Notes under the pieces: model-generated
The model's input: only the letters and a program-made list of their open reading frames with translations
What the model was told of the DNA's origin: nothing
The model's database searches: none
Program-made: the position numbers and the translations under genes
In this document: positions 34,571-45,865 of the stretch, piece after piece
Position numbering within the stretch: the stretch's first letter is position 1
Layout of the letters: the number at the start of each line of letters is the position of its first letter
Assembly: GCA_021209875.1 (NCBI GenBank)
Contig: JAGYVD010000004.1
Coordinates: 4,935,001 to 4,999,000, forward strand
Origin: Rosellinia necatrix
Lineage: Eukaryota > Ascomycota > Sordariomycetes > Xylariales > Xylariaceae
Length of the DNA stretch: 64,000 bases
Reading direction: 5' to 3'

Positions 34571-36920
34571 TGTGGTGAGCTGGGGGGAGAATGTGATGAG
34601 AATGGTTGGAAGCGTAGTAGGGATTGCGGTCAGGAGCGTGAGAGGAATTGTAAGGTTTTAAATATCAATTCCTCTCTTGCTCATACTGACCCCCGACGGT
34701 ACATTCCTGCCAGGCATTACAGCCCCGACCACGTTGAAGTGGCGCCCCATTGCCCTGCCAGAAGACAAATTTCTCACCGGGGTTGTTGAAAGGGGTTGCG
34801 ATGATAGGTATCTCCGACCCTCCTAGATGCGCCCTAGACTAGGTTGATAGGTACCACATCCTCTAGCCCCAATTTTCATGGTCATCGTCGTTCAGCTGCA
34901 GCCAAGATCTGGGGATAAAAGCTTAGCAATTGGAGGAACGTACGCGACAGGGAGGGTTTCCTTGCAGATCGGACCAAGAATCGCTTAGATAGAGCCCGGA
35001 TATACGGTACCTTCCGTCGCTGATAGACCTATTTCTATAGCGATAGCCGTGTCATTGCCAGAAAAGAAAAACGGTGCTGGCTTTGATAGTGGCTTAGCAC
35101 ACACAGGATTCAAGACCTGTACTATGTAAGCTCGCATTTCTTCCCTGGTAGATGGCTAGCCCGCCCATTTTTCAGAGGGGTTCCTTGTAGATATCGCGAT
35201 TCAGGGACGAATGTGGTGTCAGCAACATCCGACTTACAAATATTACGCTCGGTTATTTTCTAACCTCATTCGAGTTGATTAACTAATGGCTATTACCAGA
35301 GAGCTAGTTTGGTCTTGTTGGGGTCGTTTCGGATGGCAACGCCTCATGAATAACCCCGATCTAGCTTCGCAAACTTATTGCGGTGTCGCAAGAAGCTTAC
35401 AAGCAGGTAGGAAGGAAAAAAAGGAGATTCCATGCCGGACTAGGCTTAGTTACAATAATAGGAATGACTGCATGGTTCTTCTATTATGGATAGGGTTAAT
35501 AATAGAAGTATGCTGACTAGCGCGTTGCGAAGACAGTGCGTTGAAGATCTGTTTAGGTCGGGACTTCTCAGTGCAGTTGGTAGTTATGCGTGTATGCGTG
35601 TGCCTATGGCTTCTTTGCCAAGACGCATTCGTGACGCTGTAGAATGACGTCTGCCCAGTGATGTGCCGTTTACCGAACTGATAGCCTCGCGATCAGCAAT
35701 TCTAGGCCATGCTCTCGGTATTTTTTTACACAAGCCGCATATTCCAGCCGCTTGGTAGGACTGAATAACGGCCTTGGCGACGAAGCATGAAAAATATTAG
35801 GGAAGGGAGTGTGTGATTGGGTACATAGTAGGTTCAGAGATAGCCCAGAGGCGTGGTGGTGTAAGAGCCTTAGTATTGCCACGCCCAATGCAAGCCATAG
35901 GGTGCGATGTAAATACTGTACTGTGTAAAAGGATTCGCAGCTTTGTTCTGGACTCCGGTGGCATCCGAAGCTTGCGCGTATGAACCCACAATGAGTTAGG
36001 CGTAACGCGACCGCCGGCGCGATAATTCGAGGCTATCGACGGAGGTGGCGAGTTGACCCCACCGTTTCGTTGAGTCAGCAGGTATTCTCCTGCTGAGTGT
36101 TCAAGATTTCTTCAACATCTCGGATGAGAGCGAACGCTGTCCTGCTTTGATATTGAGTACTGCCCGTCCATTACCCCTCTCTAATATTTGCCGGGGCGTG
36201 AGAGCCGAAGCCATACCAAACAGCAATTTATATAGAAACCACACTATCTTCTCATCTCCTTGGCCTCGATCTCAGTAGCGTTGGAGCTCTTTTTGGGGCA
36301 GCTATTTCGCGGGGAGATAACGAGATACCAACTGGGTTACCCTCATGCGGGCAACATGCACCGAAGTCGACGGTTGGATCTATCATGAAATATTGACGGC
36401 ATCTAATAACCAGCTATGCCTGCGCCAAGGTGCATTTTAACCCCAGCTTTTATTCTGATTTCTCCAATATGACCCCAACCACGGGATAGCGAAGACGCAT
36501 GTGTGACGGGCATCTCGGCCACACATCAACATGTCGGAGTAAGGCGGCGTCGGACTGCTTGCTTCTTGGCCGCCACTAAATGATTTACCCCTGATGTTGT
36601 CGTCTTTATAGCCTTCCCACACCTAAAGTCTACACAAGGGGGTTCAGATGCCGGCGTTACCGTACGGCAGGCAACAAGCATGAAGAACCAGTCATAGGCT
36701 CACATAGTGACGGATGTGGGTTAGAGGCATGCCTTCGCATGTCTTGGTGTCCGTGTGGTTGTGATGCGAATGCGCCCCATCGAAAAGCCGAACTTGAAAA
36801 TGGTTATCATCCCAATGGGATTCGGTTTACGTCTGATAACTGCAATTTAGTGATAGCCACCTGCGGGGGGAATTGGGAACAGTGCTTACTAGGGATACCA
36901 GTCGCGTGGGCCATTACTAC
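34571..36920. other. 2.3-kb intergenic region
   Basis: Promoter of the HD-domain gene at the left. No gene is seen in the rest. Confidence 0.55.
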
Positions 36921-38228
36921 TCACTTCCCCTTCTCCTCGCTTTGTATGCAGCCATACTTTTCCATGATCGCGATGAAGGCTTGATCCTCGAGTAGCCCAG
37001 CGGCGGAAATGCGCTGTTGGGGATCGTAGCAAAATCCCCGGCGGAGAATTGATAAAACGAGCGCCTTTTCTGTCTCGTTGGGTGCAGGATTCCTCCTAGC
37101 CAGCTTCGATTCAAGGGTCATCTCAGCGTGAGTCTCTCGTGCCTGATCATACCATGCATCATCGGCCGTGCTGTCATGATACTGGTAGCGTCCTTTCCAC
37201 GACGACGGTAATGGACCCAAGGTGTTTACCAGGAGCTGCATGATACGATTACCACCAAGACCGTAAAAAGGGGCTGAAACCAAGATACAGCGTCGCGAAA
37301 ATACACATGTAGCTCCACATATCACTCGCTGAACTCGGATTCACGTTGTGGTATCTTTCGGGGGCGCAGTACTCGGCCGGCGTCTGGAATTTTACATCCG
37401 CTGGTGCGCCGGCGCGGGCAGCCATACCGAAGTCGCCCAGGTACACTGTATTGCCGGTGAGCTTGGGAGGAATCACCACTGGCCTCACCAAGTCGCCCGG
37501 CTTCCACAGGAGCGAAGATAGGTCCATCCTACGCGGCCGACCAAGATATTGGCAGTGGGTGGCCATGTTGAGATTGTCGGTGTGCTTCCACCCCCACATG
37601 ACGGCCCCCCGGTTTAGGTCTTTCTAGCCATGTGAGTACCAGCTCGATGATGACAAGTCAAATGGGACGACTCACCACGGTGTACGAGCTTAGCTTCATG
37701 AATGGTCTTTAAGGCTTTCAGCACGTGAAAGGCAGCCTGCATGCGGGCGGCTATGGGTGCATCTCGGTAGTGTGTGTCCAGATTCGGGCCTAGTGCGGGC
37801 ATTACCAATACGTGGTGGCGGTTGCCATGATTCCCCTGCACTTCGAACGTTCTCTGGCACGGGACGATGTGAGATGCTTCCCCAACAGCCTGTTTGACCA
37901 TCTTTTGCGCATTGAACTCAGTCTCGCCATCTTTTCCCGACACGAGGACCTTGAGAGCCACAAGCTCGCTGGTTTCTTTGTCCTGGGCCACCCAGACGGT
38001 GGAGAAGCCTCCGTGTCCAAGCTTGTGCTTGACGCAGTATCTGTTGTCGAGGATATCCCCTAGGCGAATGGGATAATACACGCAACCTTGCTGATACTTT
38101 TCCACCGGTTCCGCATTGATCTCTATCTCGCCGGCTTCGTCGCTGTCCCAATCCACATATTCTCCATCCTCGGCAGATGAGTCGCTCCTTATAAGTGGCG
38201 GTGGAGGTGTAGCGGCTCTACCGTCCAT
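36921..38228 (-). pseudogene. SRPK-like protein kinase with one frameshift and missing catalytic residues
   Basis: Exons 38228-37676 and 37619-36921 with a 56-base intron. The N-lobe is intact: LGHGGFSTVW P-loop, VALKVL lysine. The catalytic loop made at the splice reads H-R-D-L-N-R-G-A-V, so the usual Lys (HxDLK) is Asn and the metal-binding Asn five residues after the Asp is Ala. GDFGMAA (DFG) and AEYCAPERY (APE) are present, and the fungal SRPK-type SDMWSYMCIFATLYLGFSPF follows. At the A5 run 37265-37269 (T5 in the gene sense) the frame shifts by +1. One base fewer would continue FYGLGG...VNTLGPLP...WYDQ to the end at 36921. So this is either a pseudokinase with a sequencing error or a decayed gene. 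Confidence 0.78.
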
Positions 38229-39313
38229 CGTAGATCTCTGTTGCTGTGTCTGTGGTCCTGTGTCTCATGGCCGGTGTATATCCGGGAGCCTCCTCGGTGG
38301 ATCGACAAAGGTAGAGGGATGACAAGGTGGAGGAACAATAGGGTGGAGGCACACCCAGGGTGGAGGGACGGGGTGAGTCGCGAGGCCGATTCACGGGGGT
38401 TATATTTTGTCAAAGTCAAACTCGAGATAGCAACATGGCCTGTGCTGACTTACATGGGCACATGTCTACCAAAGTATGCCCTACTGAAGGCGGGTATTAT
38501 TATGAACAAGGCGGGAGAGCACAAGACGGGAAAGTACCAGCAGTTACCTGTAGGGTGGGCAGTTGAACTTTATCCGTTGTGTTGCGCCTGCCTGCCTATT
38601 TACCTCCCTACCTAGGTAGGCACTGAAATAAGCAGGCAAGCAAGTTAGTTACTTAGGTAGGTACCTAGGTAACTTGCCTATATGTAAAGGTTTAGGTGCC
38701 TGTAGGAGTTGTTTTAACCCCCAAGTCTTGGCTACCTACAGCTGCTATATACGAAATTCAACCCGCAGCCTTACTTAGTAGTCGGCAGGGCCTTTGCACA
38801 TAACTTTCGGTGACCCTGGACCTGCCTTACAACAACCGCCCTACTTGTAGATGAATGCATCCCCCATGGACCGCGCACCCCCTGGCCCTAGCGCCAGCTG
38901 CAGCCATGCACAGGCTGGCCAGGCTGGCCAGCTTGCCAGCCTGACTAGCCTGGATGTCGGGAGCACGTCAACAGCAGTCGTTCGCGAACTAATTCTACCG
39001 CCCGTTGAGCCTCAATTGACCTCGCCATCTGTCGCATATTCCCACCCCAAGGCGGCCAAGGCGGTGCGAAGGCCAATATGCTATCCTATCCATCTCGCGA
39101 TGGTCCTTCGACTGGGCTCGCATCAGTAGCTACGTGGACGCGGCGGCCTGTGATGCGCCCATCTACGCATCATGGCCATCGGTCTCGTGGCGCCGACAAT
39201 TAGGTATTTTGCCTCAGCCGCCTGAGACTCACTCCTCCAGTTGCCTCAACTTGATAATCTTCGATCTTCGTATCGACTATAAAAGTGAAGCTCTCTCGAA
39301 CATGATATCCCTT

Positions 39314-39370
39314 ATTCATCCAGTTTCAATTCATCCGGTTTCGATTCATCCAGTTTCAATTCATCCAGCC
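39314..39370. repeat. 15-bp minisatellite (ATTCATCCAGTTTCA)n
   Basis: About 3.7 units with single-base variants; also visible as repeated Ile-His-Pro-Val-Ser in one frame. Confidence 0.92.
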
Positions 39371-39377
39371 AGCTTCT

Positions 39378-39618
39378 GAACCGTGACCATCGCAGCCGCC
39401 TTATTTATCAGCCCGTCATGTCTTGCGCACCATGTCTCCTAATGCACACGCACGAGGATCTTCGCGATAGTATCAAGACCACCTGGTCCAGCCAGTGTCC
39501 GAACCCCGACCATCCTAGTCGCTTCATTCATCGGCCCGTCACGCCTTACAAACCATGTCTCAAACCGGACACGTACGAGGGTACTATCAATGGCATCAAG
39601 ATCATCTGGGGCCTTACG
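39378..39618. repeat. Diverged tandem duplication, period about 123 bp
   Basis: Copy 1 starts GAACCGTGACCATCG (39378), copy 2 GAACCCCGACCATCC (39501). Both continue through CCCGTCA, ACCATGTCTC and CACG-ACGAGG to ATCAAGA-CA-CTGG. Each copy carries an ATGTCTC start-like element. Confidence 0.8.
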
Positions 39619-39722
39619 GCACGGAGCAGACTCCCCCAGGACGCCGACAATTTGGGAGTCGCCGAAGTGACTTTAAAGGCTTTGACCGAGAATCTCCTAT
39701 ATAAATCTGCCAGGCGAATAGG

Positions 39723-40096
39723 ATGTGGCCAAGTCAATATACTGTAAGGCGTCCATCTTATCATGTCAAGCATATGCATTCAAACCCCATTCAAGTCCCT
39801 AGATCCATGGCGCTAACCGGGCACGCAGGGGTGCTCCCCACGAATTTACCACCAACAGCTCCACCGGAGATTCAAGGAAGGATCAGGACCACATCAGCGG
39901 CCAATTTAGCGCTGCCCTGCAGGATGGGCTAGCGCGGAAGGGTCGATACAAGGTCCATGTGTATCTGGCCAACATAGGGGTTGGAGCCACTGCGTACGAC
40001 AATGTCACCGTCACGGGGGAACGGGTGGCACAGAAAAACAAGGGGGCCGACACCCCGCGATCAGATTTATCGACCGGAAACTACCCCCATCTATGA
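39723..40096 (+). CDS. Hypothetical small protein, 2 exons (tentative)
   Basis: Not recognised. Exon 2 (39803-40096) is open for 97 codons and reads like protein (GRYKVHVYLANIGVGATAYD, then a Lys/Asp-rich end). A GTAAGG donor at 39744 and CCTAG acceptor at 39801-39802 would join it in phase to MWPSQYT from an ATG at 39723, giving 104 residues. The same frame upstream carries an in-frame TAA at 39702, so a longer start at 39555 within the tandem duplication is excluded. No signal peptide or known motif. Could be a chance frame. Confidence 0.28.
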
Positions 40097-40676
40097 AAAC
40101 GTCCAAAACATAAAAACATCCGAGATCTATATGGATATCCATAGGTGATTCTGATAAGTACAGTGTTCAAGTTATGTTTAGTTGGGTGTATATGCATATG
40201 TTTGGGGTTAAGATTATAATGGGATTGGCCGGGGCAATGAGCGTAGGCTTATATTAATTCTCTATATCTCGGCGTCTGGAGCGTTCTATTTTTTGGGGGG
40301 TTTTTTTTTTCCCGTACACAAAAAGAGAAAAGCCAACTAGATTGTAATGTACACTGCCAAATCTTTCCTACTGTATTAACATCCGTGACGATTCAGATAT
40401 CCCCATCCAATTTTCGCCGTCCCCAGTCTCAAGCTCACGATGCGGCGTCGGCGCGATATCTCGCAAATGCAGAACGAACCGTGCACCTATGTACTTAGCA
40501 GGTAGGTATGTATCTGGGGTATATGATACATATTATATAAAGTGAAAACCCCCTTCCCAATCCCAAGTGGTACGAATTCAGGTAAACCGCCATAACTTTT
40601 TCTTTTACCACAGCGTCTCAATTCCGATTCTCGTCTTCGCGATTTGAGAGCCCTCTCCCTCTCCCTCTCCCTCCCC
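40097..40676. other. Intergenic region downstream of the P450 gene
   Basis: P450 3' flank; a GGGGGGTTTTTTTTTT tract lies near 40296. Nothing else is seen. Confidence 0.6.
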
Positions 40677-42551
40677 CTAGGCGCGGCCTCCCGCGGCCCC
40701 AGCACGTTCCCGGAACACGAGATGAGGCCCGTCGTGGCGGGAGCCGAAGGTATCGTACAGCTGGAACTCGCCGGGGCGCTCCCTGAGGGGTCCGCGGCCG
40801 GGGGCGCCCTCGCCGACGGCGCCGGGGGCGCCGGGCGCGGCGTCGAAGTCGAAGCGCCAGACGACCTTGGCGACGACGAGGCCGGCCTCGAGGTAGGCCA
40901 TGGCCTTGCCGGCGCAGCCGCGGGGGCCGAGCAGGAACGGCATGAACGCGGACGTCATGCGCCGCAGCCTCTCTGCCTCCGCCTCCGCCTCCGCCCCCGC
41001 GCCTGTCGTCGAGGGCGACGGCAGCCACCGCGACGGGTCGAACTCGAACGGCCGCGCGAAGTACGCCTCGTCGTGGTGCAGCGCGTACGCGCACACGCCG
41101 ACCTGCGTGCCCGGCGGCACGACGTGGCCGTCGATCACCACGGGCCCCGTCGCCGCTGTCGGGTCCGTCTCGCGCCACATGGCGCCCGCGACCGGCGGCG
41201 AGATGCGCATCGCCTCGTCGATGCACGCCCGCAGGTACCGGCAGCCCGTCAGCCGCGGGCCGCCGCGGATGTCGGCGTACGTCGCGAACGCGCCGCGGAT
41301 CTCCGCCGCCAGCGTCTTGTGCGCCGTCGGGTTGCGCGACAGGTAGAAGAACAGCGCCGTGATCACCGTCGTCGTCGTGTCGCCTCCTATGTTTTCGCCC
41401 CATGTGTTAATTGTGACGTGCGCTTTTTTATGTTATTCCCGCGCCGGGTATTGGGAGGGAGGAGGGGGGGTTAACGCGGCGGGCGCGCTATTTATCGGCA
41501 GGAACATACCGGCGGGGAAGAAGAGGAATGCCTCGGAGAAGATCTCGCTAGTCTCGATCGCGTCGGCCGTGTCCTCGATGTGCTTGGCGAAGAAGGAGTA
41601 GAGGTCCCTCTTCGCCTGCGGCGGCTCCGAGAGGCGCGCCCCGATCATCTGCCGCAGGTTGGCCGTGTACTTCTGCTTCTGCCTGTAGGCCAGGACCTCG
41701 AGCAGCCGGTCGACGCGCAGCGTCTTCAGGAACGGGAATTGCATGAAGCAGTTGAACTGGTACGTCCCGACGGACAGCCCCGCCAGGATGTGGCGGTTCG
41801 TCGCCTCTGTCTGCAGCTTGAGGTCGTACCCGAACGCCAGCAGCGCGACGATGTCCATCCCGAGTCGTTTGCAGCGCTCCGTCATGTTCACGGGGCTCGA
41901 CGCCCGCGCGGACGCGGCCAACTGCTGGATGAAGACCTCGATCTGCTCCGTCATGATCGGCTCGAAGTCACGCATCGCCTTCTCGCTTATCGACTGGCCC
42001 GTGATCTTTCTTCTGTTTCTGTGTTGGCGATTGTCAAGCATGTTGAAAATACTGGGTTTCCCCGAAACGGTAAGCAGATAGACACGGGACTTCTGGACTT
42101 TCGGCTGGTTGTTATAGATATCTATCTATATCTGTCAGCACAACCGGTCTCCCTCGGAAAACGCGGGGAGGACAACCTTGCAAAGCCGCGGGCGAATTGA
42201 AGACGAGCTTGTTCGGACCATGGCGTATCACAGGGCCTGCAGCCCGTCAGCAGTGAGGTGCGCGAGCATTCCGTGGCCCAACCCACCGTATTTCTTCAAA
42301 TCCGAATATGTGGTAAGATGGAGGCACATCTTCGCCGCGAAGAAGCCGGTATATACATCGGAGATCTTCGCCAGAAACGGACCAGGGTAATTCCTCAGAG
42401 GGTGGAAGAGGAGACGATAAGTGACCACGAGGAAAACCTGAAATGGAATGTCAGCAGGCAAGCCTCTTCTTATTCATGAGGGGAAACATACATAGAGGAA
42501 GCCCGTAACAGCGGCATATTTGATCGTCAAACCCACGAGACCTGAATCCAT
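40677..42551 (-). CDS. Cytochrome P450 monooxygenase, 5 exons
   Basis: Haem-thiolate monooxygenase, membrane-anchored in the ER. Exons 42551-42492, 42437-42287, 42236-42177, 42121-41510 and 41386-40677 give 530 residues. The N-terminal helix (AAVTGFLYVFLVVTYRLLF) crosses intron 1. HPLRNYPGPFLAKISD, the GPVIRHGPNKLVFNS strand, HRNRRK (C-helix), the I-helix oxygen motif PAGGDTTTT formed at the last splice, K-helix E-x-x-R in IDEAMRISPP, FDPSRWLP and the haem loop FLLGPRGCAGKAMAYLEAGL (Cys452) are all present. Introns are 54, 50, 55 and 123 bases and phase-consistent. The family looks like fungal CYP clans of secondary or xenobiotic metabolism, but no subfamily is assigned. Very high G+C in the last exon. 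No other biosynthetic genes adjoin. Confidence 0.92.
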
Positions 42552-43308
42552 TGTATGAATGAATTGGACTTTCGTCCTTGGCTACCTGGCGAAAAGAACG
42601 GATTTGGCGACTGACGACTGGCGACCGTCCGGGCAAGACCGCAGTTGGAGATTGGGGGGGAGGGAGGATTCTATAAGATATTAAACGGATAATATTACAT
42701 ATAAATGATACACGAATGGGAAATGGAATCGCATGGCGCCAGTGGCGGCACCGGAGGCTGTACTAGTAAATAGAAAAAGAGCCGGACCGGCTCAGTATAC
42801 TGGAATACATAATATTTGGAAGGAGGCTAACATGACTCCAACCACCTAACCTTAACAGGTCACCTTGTCGTCATAATGGAAAAGAGGGAAAATCCCCGTT
42901 ACAGGTTACGTTCGCTAGGGTCACGGTTAATTGAGCTTGTTATGTGGGTCAAATTATGGGGATGAGGTTTTTATTTCTGGCAGTATTGCCATTTGATGTA
43001 TGTACTCTGATGTGTCTATCGCGTAAGTGATGTGGTCGGTCGATGTACTCTGGTGTGTGCGTCACGCAAGCGATGTGGCCGGTCGATGTGTTGACTGTGG
43101 TGAGCAGTGAGATGGGTTGGCTGTGGTGGCAAGCAGCAAAGGGAATGTGAAGTTGATGGTGCAAGAGTCGGTGCAAGAGTCGGTGCAGGAGTCGGTGCAG
43201 GAGTCGGGTTGGTCGTGTTGGTCGTGTGAGGATGATGCTTGGGAGTCGGGATGGCTGCTCCATACCCGCGACGACTTCCCCCGCCACGGCCCATCCCCTC
43301 ACCCGCAA
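42552..43308. other. Intergenic region, P450 promoter and 3' flank of the zinc-finger gene
   Basis: A GGTGCAAGAGTC 12-bp direct repeat (43158-43205) and GATGTGGTCGGTCGATGT direct repeats (43026-43090) occur. No gene is seen. Confidence 0.5.
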
Positions 43309-44215
43309 TCAATGGTCGAAGACGACGTTGTCGACCTGGCGCCAGATCTTGTGTTGATGCTCGCGGGCATGGCGCGCCGCGGCAGCCTCCGACTTGAACA
43401 CCTTCTGGCATCCCCCCTGAGGAAGGATGCCAGGGCCGTTCGGGAGGCCCATGCCAGGGAAGCCTGGCCAGAGACACCTGTACGGGGGGTCCGCGGGTCG
43501 ACCATCCACGCGGAGATGAGCACTGTTGAAGTGCTCGTAGAGCTCCGCGTGGGTGGTGGTCGTGTGACCACAGCGAACCCCCGCCGGGGTGGTCCAGAAG
43601 CACCGGGTCCCCAGGTGTATGTTCTTTCGGTGCTCGTGCACCCCCCTCGCGTTCTGGCTCTGGAACGCGCAGTTGTCGATCCCGCAACGATGCTGGGATT
43701 GGGAGGGGGTCGGAGCTGTTGTCGGTGGTGTTGTCAGCAAGGAACGGCTGAGGTTGGTTGGGAGAAACAAAATCGGAAGCACCGTGATGTTTGTGTTGGT
43801 GGGAAGAAGGAAGAAGGGAAGAGGGAGAGAGAAAGGATGGCGGGGGGAAGGGCAGGAATTTAAAGGCAAGAACAGGCAGGACAACAACACGGACCACCAC
43901 AGGTGAGAAGTAGGTGGGATGTAGGTAGGAGGTAGGTATGAAGCAACTGCATTATACAAACCGATAACGACTCGTTATCCGGCAACAAAGCATTGGGACA
44001 TTGGGTGTGCCATTACCTAGGTAGGTATTCGGATGGAGGCCCACCCAAAGGCAAACAAACATGAGAAGATTAATGCTGTGAATGAGGAAAGGCTAAAAAA
44101 ACCAAAAAACAAAGCAAAACAAAACAGAACAAAACAAAAGGTGTTACTTACCAGAGTTAGAACGACCGGAGGAACCAGCGGCTTGGAATTGTGCACGAGT
44201 CTGGACCGAAGACAT
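43309..44215 (-). CDS. Small C2H2 zinc-finger-like protein, 2 exons
   Basis: Exons 44215-44152 and 43715-43309 with a 436-base intron (GTAAGT donor, CAACAG acceptor) give 156 residues. Exon 1 encodes MSSVQTRAQFQAAGSSGRSNS. Exon 2 has a C-x4-C-x12-H-x4-H finger (CGIDNCAFQSQ...HRKNIH), a second Cys/His cluster (CFWTTPAGVRCGH...HFNSAH) and a third ending KVFKSEAAAARHAREH. Such triple fingers suggest nucleic-acid or protein binding. A longer open frame runs through exon 2 upstream to 43959 without intron, but the spliced model starts at a true ATG and keeps phase. Upstream of the ATG the frame stays open for about 350 bases through Ser/Asn/Pro repeats with no ATG. Confidence 0.68.
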
Positions 44216-45865
44216 GTTGTTACAATTGTTGATGTTGATATTGCTTCTGTTGGCGCTGTTGATGGTGGTGGGGGTGATGGTGGTGATGCTGCTGCTGCTG
44301 ACGCCGCTACTATTGCTGTTACTGTTACTGTTGCCGCTGTTGCTTCTGTTGTCACTGTTGCCGTTATTGTTGGGAGTCGGTGGTGGTGATGGTGACGATG
44401 ACGATGAGGATGAGGACGATGATGATGATGACGGGGACAATGATGAGGAAGAAGAGGAGGAGGAGGAGGAGGATGATGATGATGATGATGATGATGGTGA
44501 TGGTGATGGTGATGGTGGTGTTGCTGTTGCTGCTGCTGCTGCTGATGATGTTGTTAGTATGGATCAGAGTGATGAAGATGCTGTTACTGTTACTGTTGCT
44601 GGTGATGGTGGTGGCGGCGTGGTGATGATGGCGGTGCGGGTGGTGGTGATGGTGATACTCTCGAATAGATGCTTTCTGTGAGTGCTTTGGAGGAGAAAGG
44701 AAGAGAAAGGAGACTCAAGGGAAGAAGAGGGTGGCATTTATGGCTGCCAAATGTCTTCACAGGCAATCACCTGGCGGGTCGTGGAACTGATGACATCGTG
44801 GACCTTGCTGTCGCCGATTTGGGGGGCTCCGCTACAGGTGCTGTATTGAACCTACCTCTGTGGCCTACTTGGGTAAGCCAGCATTTTCATGCACTGTGTT
44901 ATCCATCCTGCTAATCACATGCAAGACAAGATATTCCCTATTCTGGCCCCTACCTTTCACGGAATCATCTAGCTAAGCTCTCTGATGTGCAAGCACTTCC
45001 TCTACAAGGCTATTTGTAAAACGGTGAGGAGTGGTGCTTGGTTGCCCAAAAGCGCAGAGTAAATGCGGATTCCTGAAAGACACCACGTGAAATACAAAAC
45101 CACTATTCTTGTATTGGTCTGGCTGGGGCTTCCTGAGGCATCATGGATGCGTGATTGACGGATCGTGGTGTTTTATTAAGATAAATAATGTGTCTCTACA
45201 TGTGCTTGGGTATGTATGGAGACACGGGCAGATAATTCTCAGAACACTGAGAATTATTCAGGTATCATGTATCTAATATCATATTAACCATCCAGAGAAA
45301 CTGATAGAACCGATTCTCTTCCCCCCTTCCCCTCTCTCCCACCATTTAGTCAGAGTGTTTATCTCTAATAGTGTGGTATCCCGGCTATCTCGATATACCT
45401 GTCTCCATATACCAGTATTCAAGACCCGGTAGCCGTTGAAGTAGGAATGGTAGGGTAGTGGTCTGCAATTGAGGTATGATAGAGGTGCAAATATAACTTG
45501 TACGTTGATATCTCTCCCAACAGATACGGGACGAATCTCATTTGCACGTGGCTCATGTTATGCCATGTCCATTATGAAGGAGAGTGATTTGCAATCCCTC
45601 TAATGCCGAGGCAATAATACTGAAGAAAATCGGCTTGTCATAGATACAAAATTTCGGGTTATCCATTATTCTTACCCAGTCCCCAGGATACTCTAACGAG
45701 GCAAGTATTAAATCAGTCATCCGCATCAGTCACGAGTTGGAAGAAAATTGACATATTGAATTTCTCAGGGTTGAGCAACATGGATATTTGACAGGTCTTA
45801 TTGCGTCGTGAACGTCTACGCTGACACTGCTATTATGTACAGGCGGCATGCGCAGGTTGATCCGT
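44216..45865. other. Intergenic region with compound microsatellite
   Basis: Left third is the microsatellite listed below and the zinc-finger promoter. The rest, to the NDUFA12 3' end, shows no gene. An inverted repeat (AATTCTCAGAACACTGAGAATT) lies near 45233-45255. Confidence 0.6.
44222..44660. repeat. 400-bp compound trinucleotide microsatellite
   Basis: Tracts of GTT/CTG/GCT, GAT, GAGGAG, GATGAT, GGTGAT and GCTGCT run together. The tract is open in several frames on both strands, giving artificial poly-Leu, poly-Ser, poly-Asp and poly-Met frames. Confidence 0.9.

Larger units (their letters stand above)
38229..39722. other. Intergenic region with simple and tandem repeats
   Basis: Contains TAGGTAGG tracts (38610-38700), GCCAGGCTGGCCAGCTTGCC-type self-complementary sequence near 38910-38945, a 15-bp minisatellite and a diverged tandem duplication. 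No firm gene. Confidence 0.5.

Noticed and set aside
38851..39129. Plus-strand frame with Ala/Gly/Gln repeats
   Set aside because: Lacks motifs and splice partners; lies in repeat-rich DNA.
40644..41474. Long plus-strand reading frame opposite the P450
   Set aside because: It is an antisense shadow in G+C-rich codons; the minus strand holds all P450 motifs and consistent splice sites.
43016..43900. Pro/His/Ser-rich minus-strand frames overlapping the zinc-finger gene
   Set aside because: Alternative frames of the same DNA; only the frame with regular Cys/His spacing and a phase-correct intron is protein-like.
44214..44681. Long poly-Leu/Val/Asp frame on the plus strand
   Set aside because: It is translation of a compound trinucleotide microsatellite with no complex sequence.
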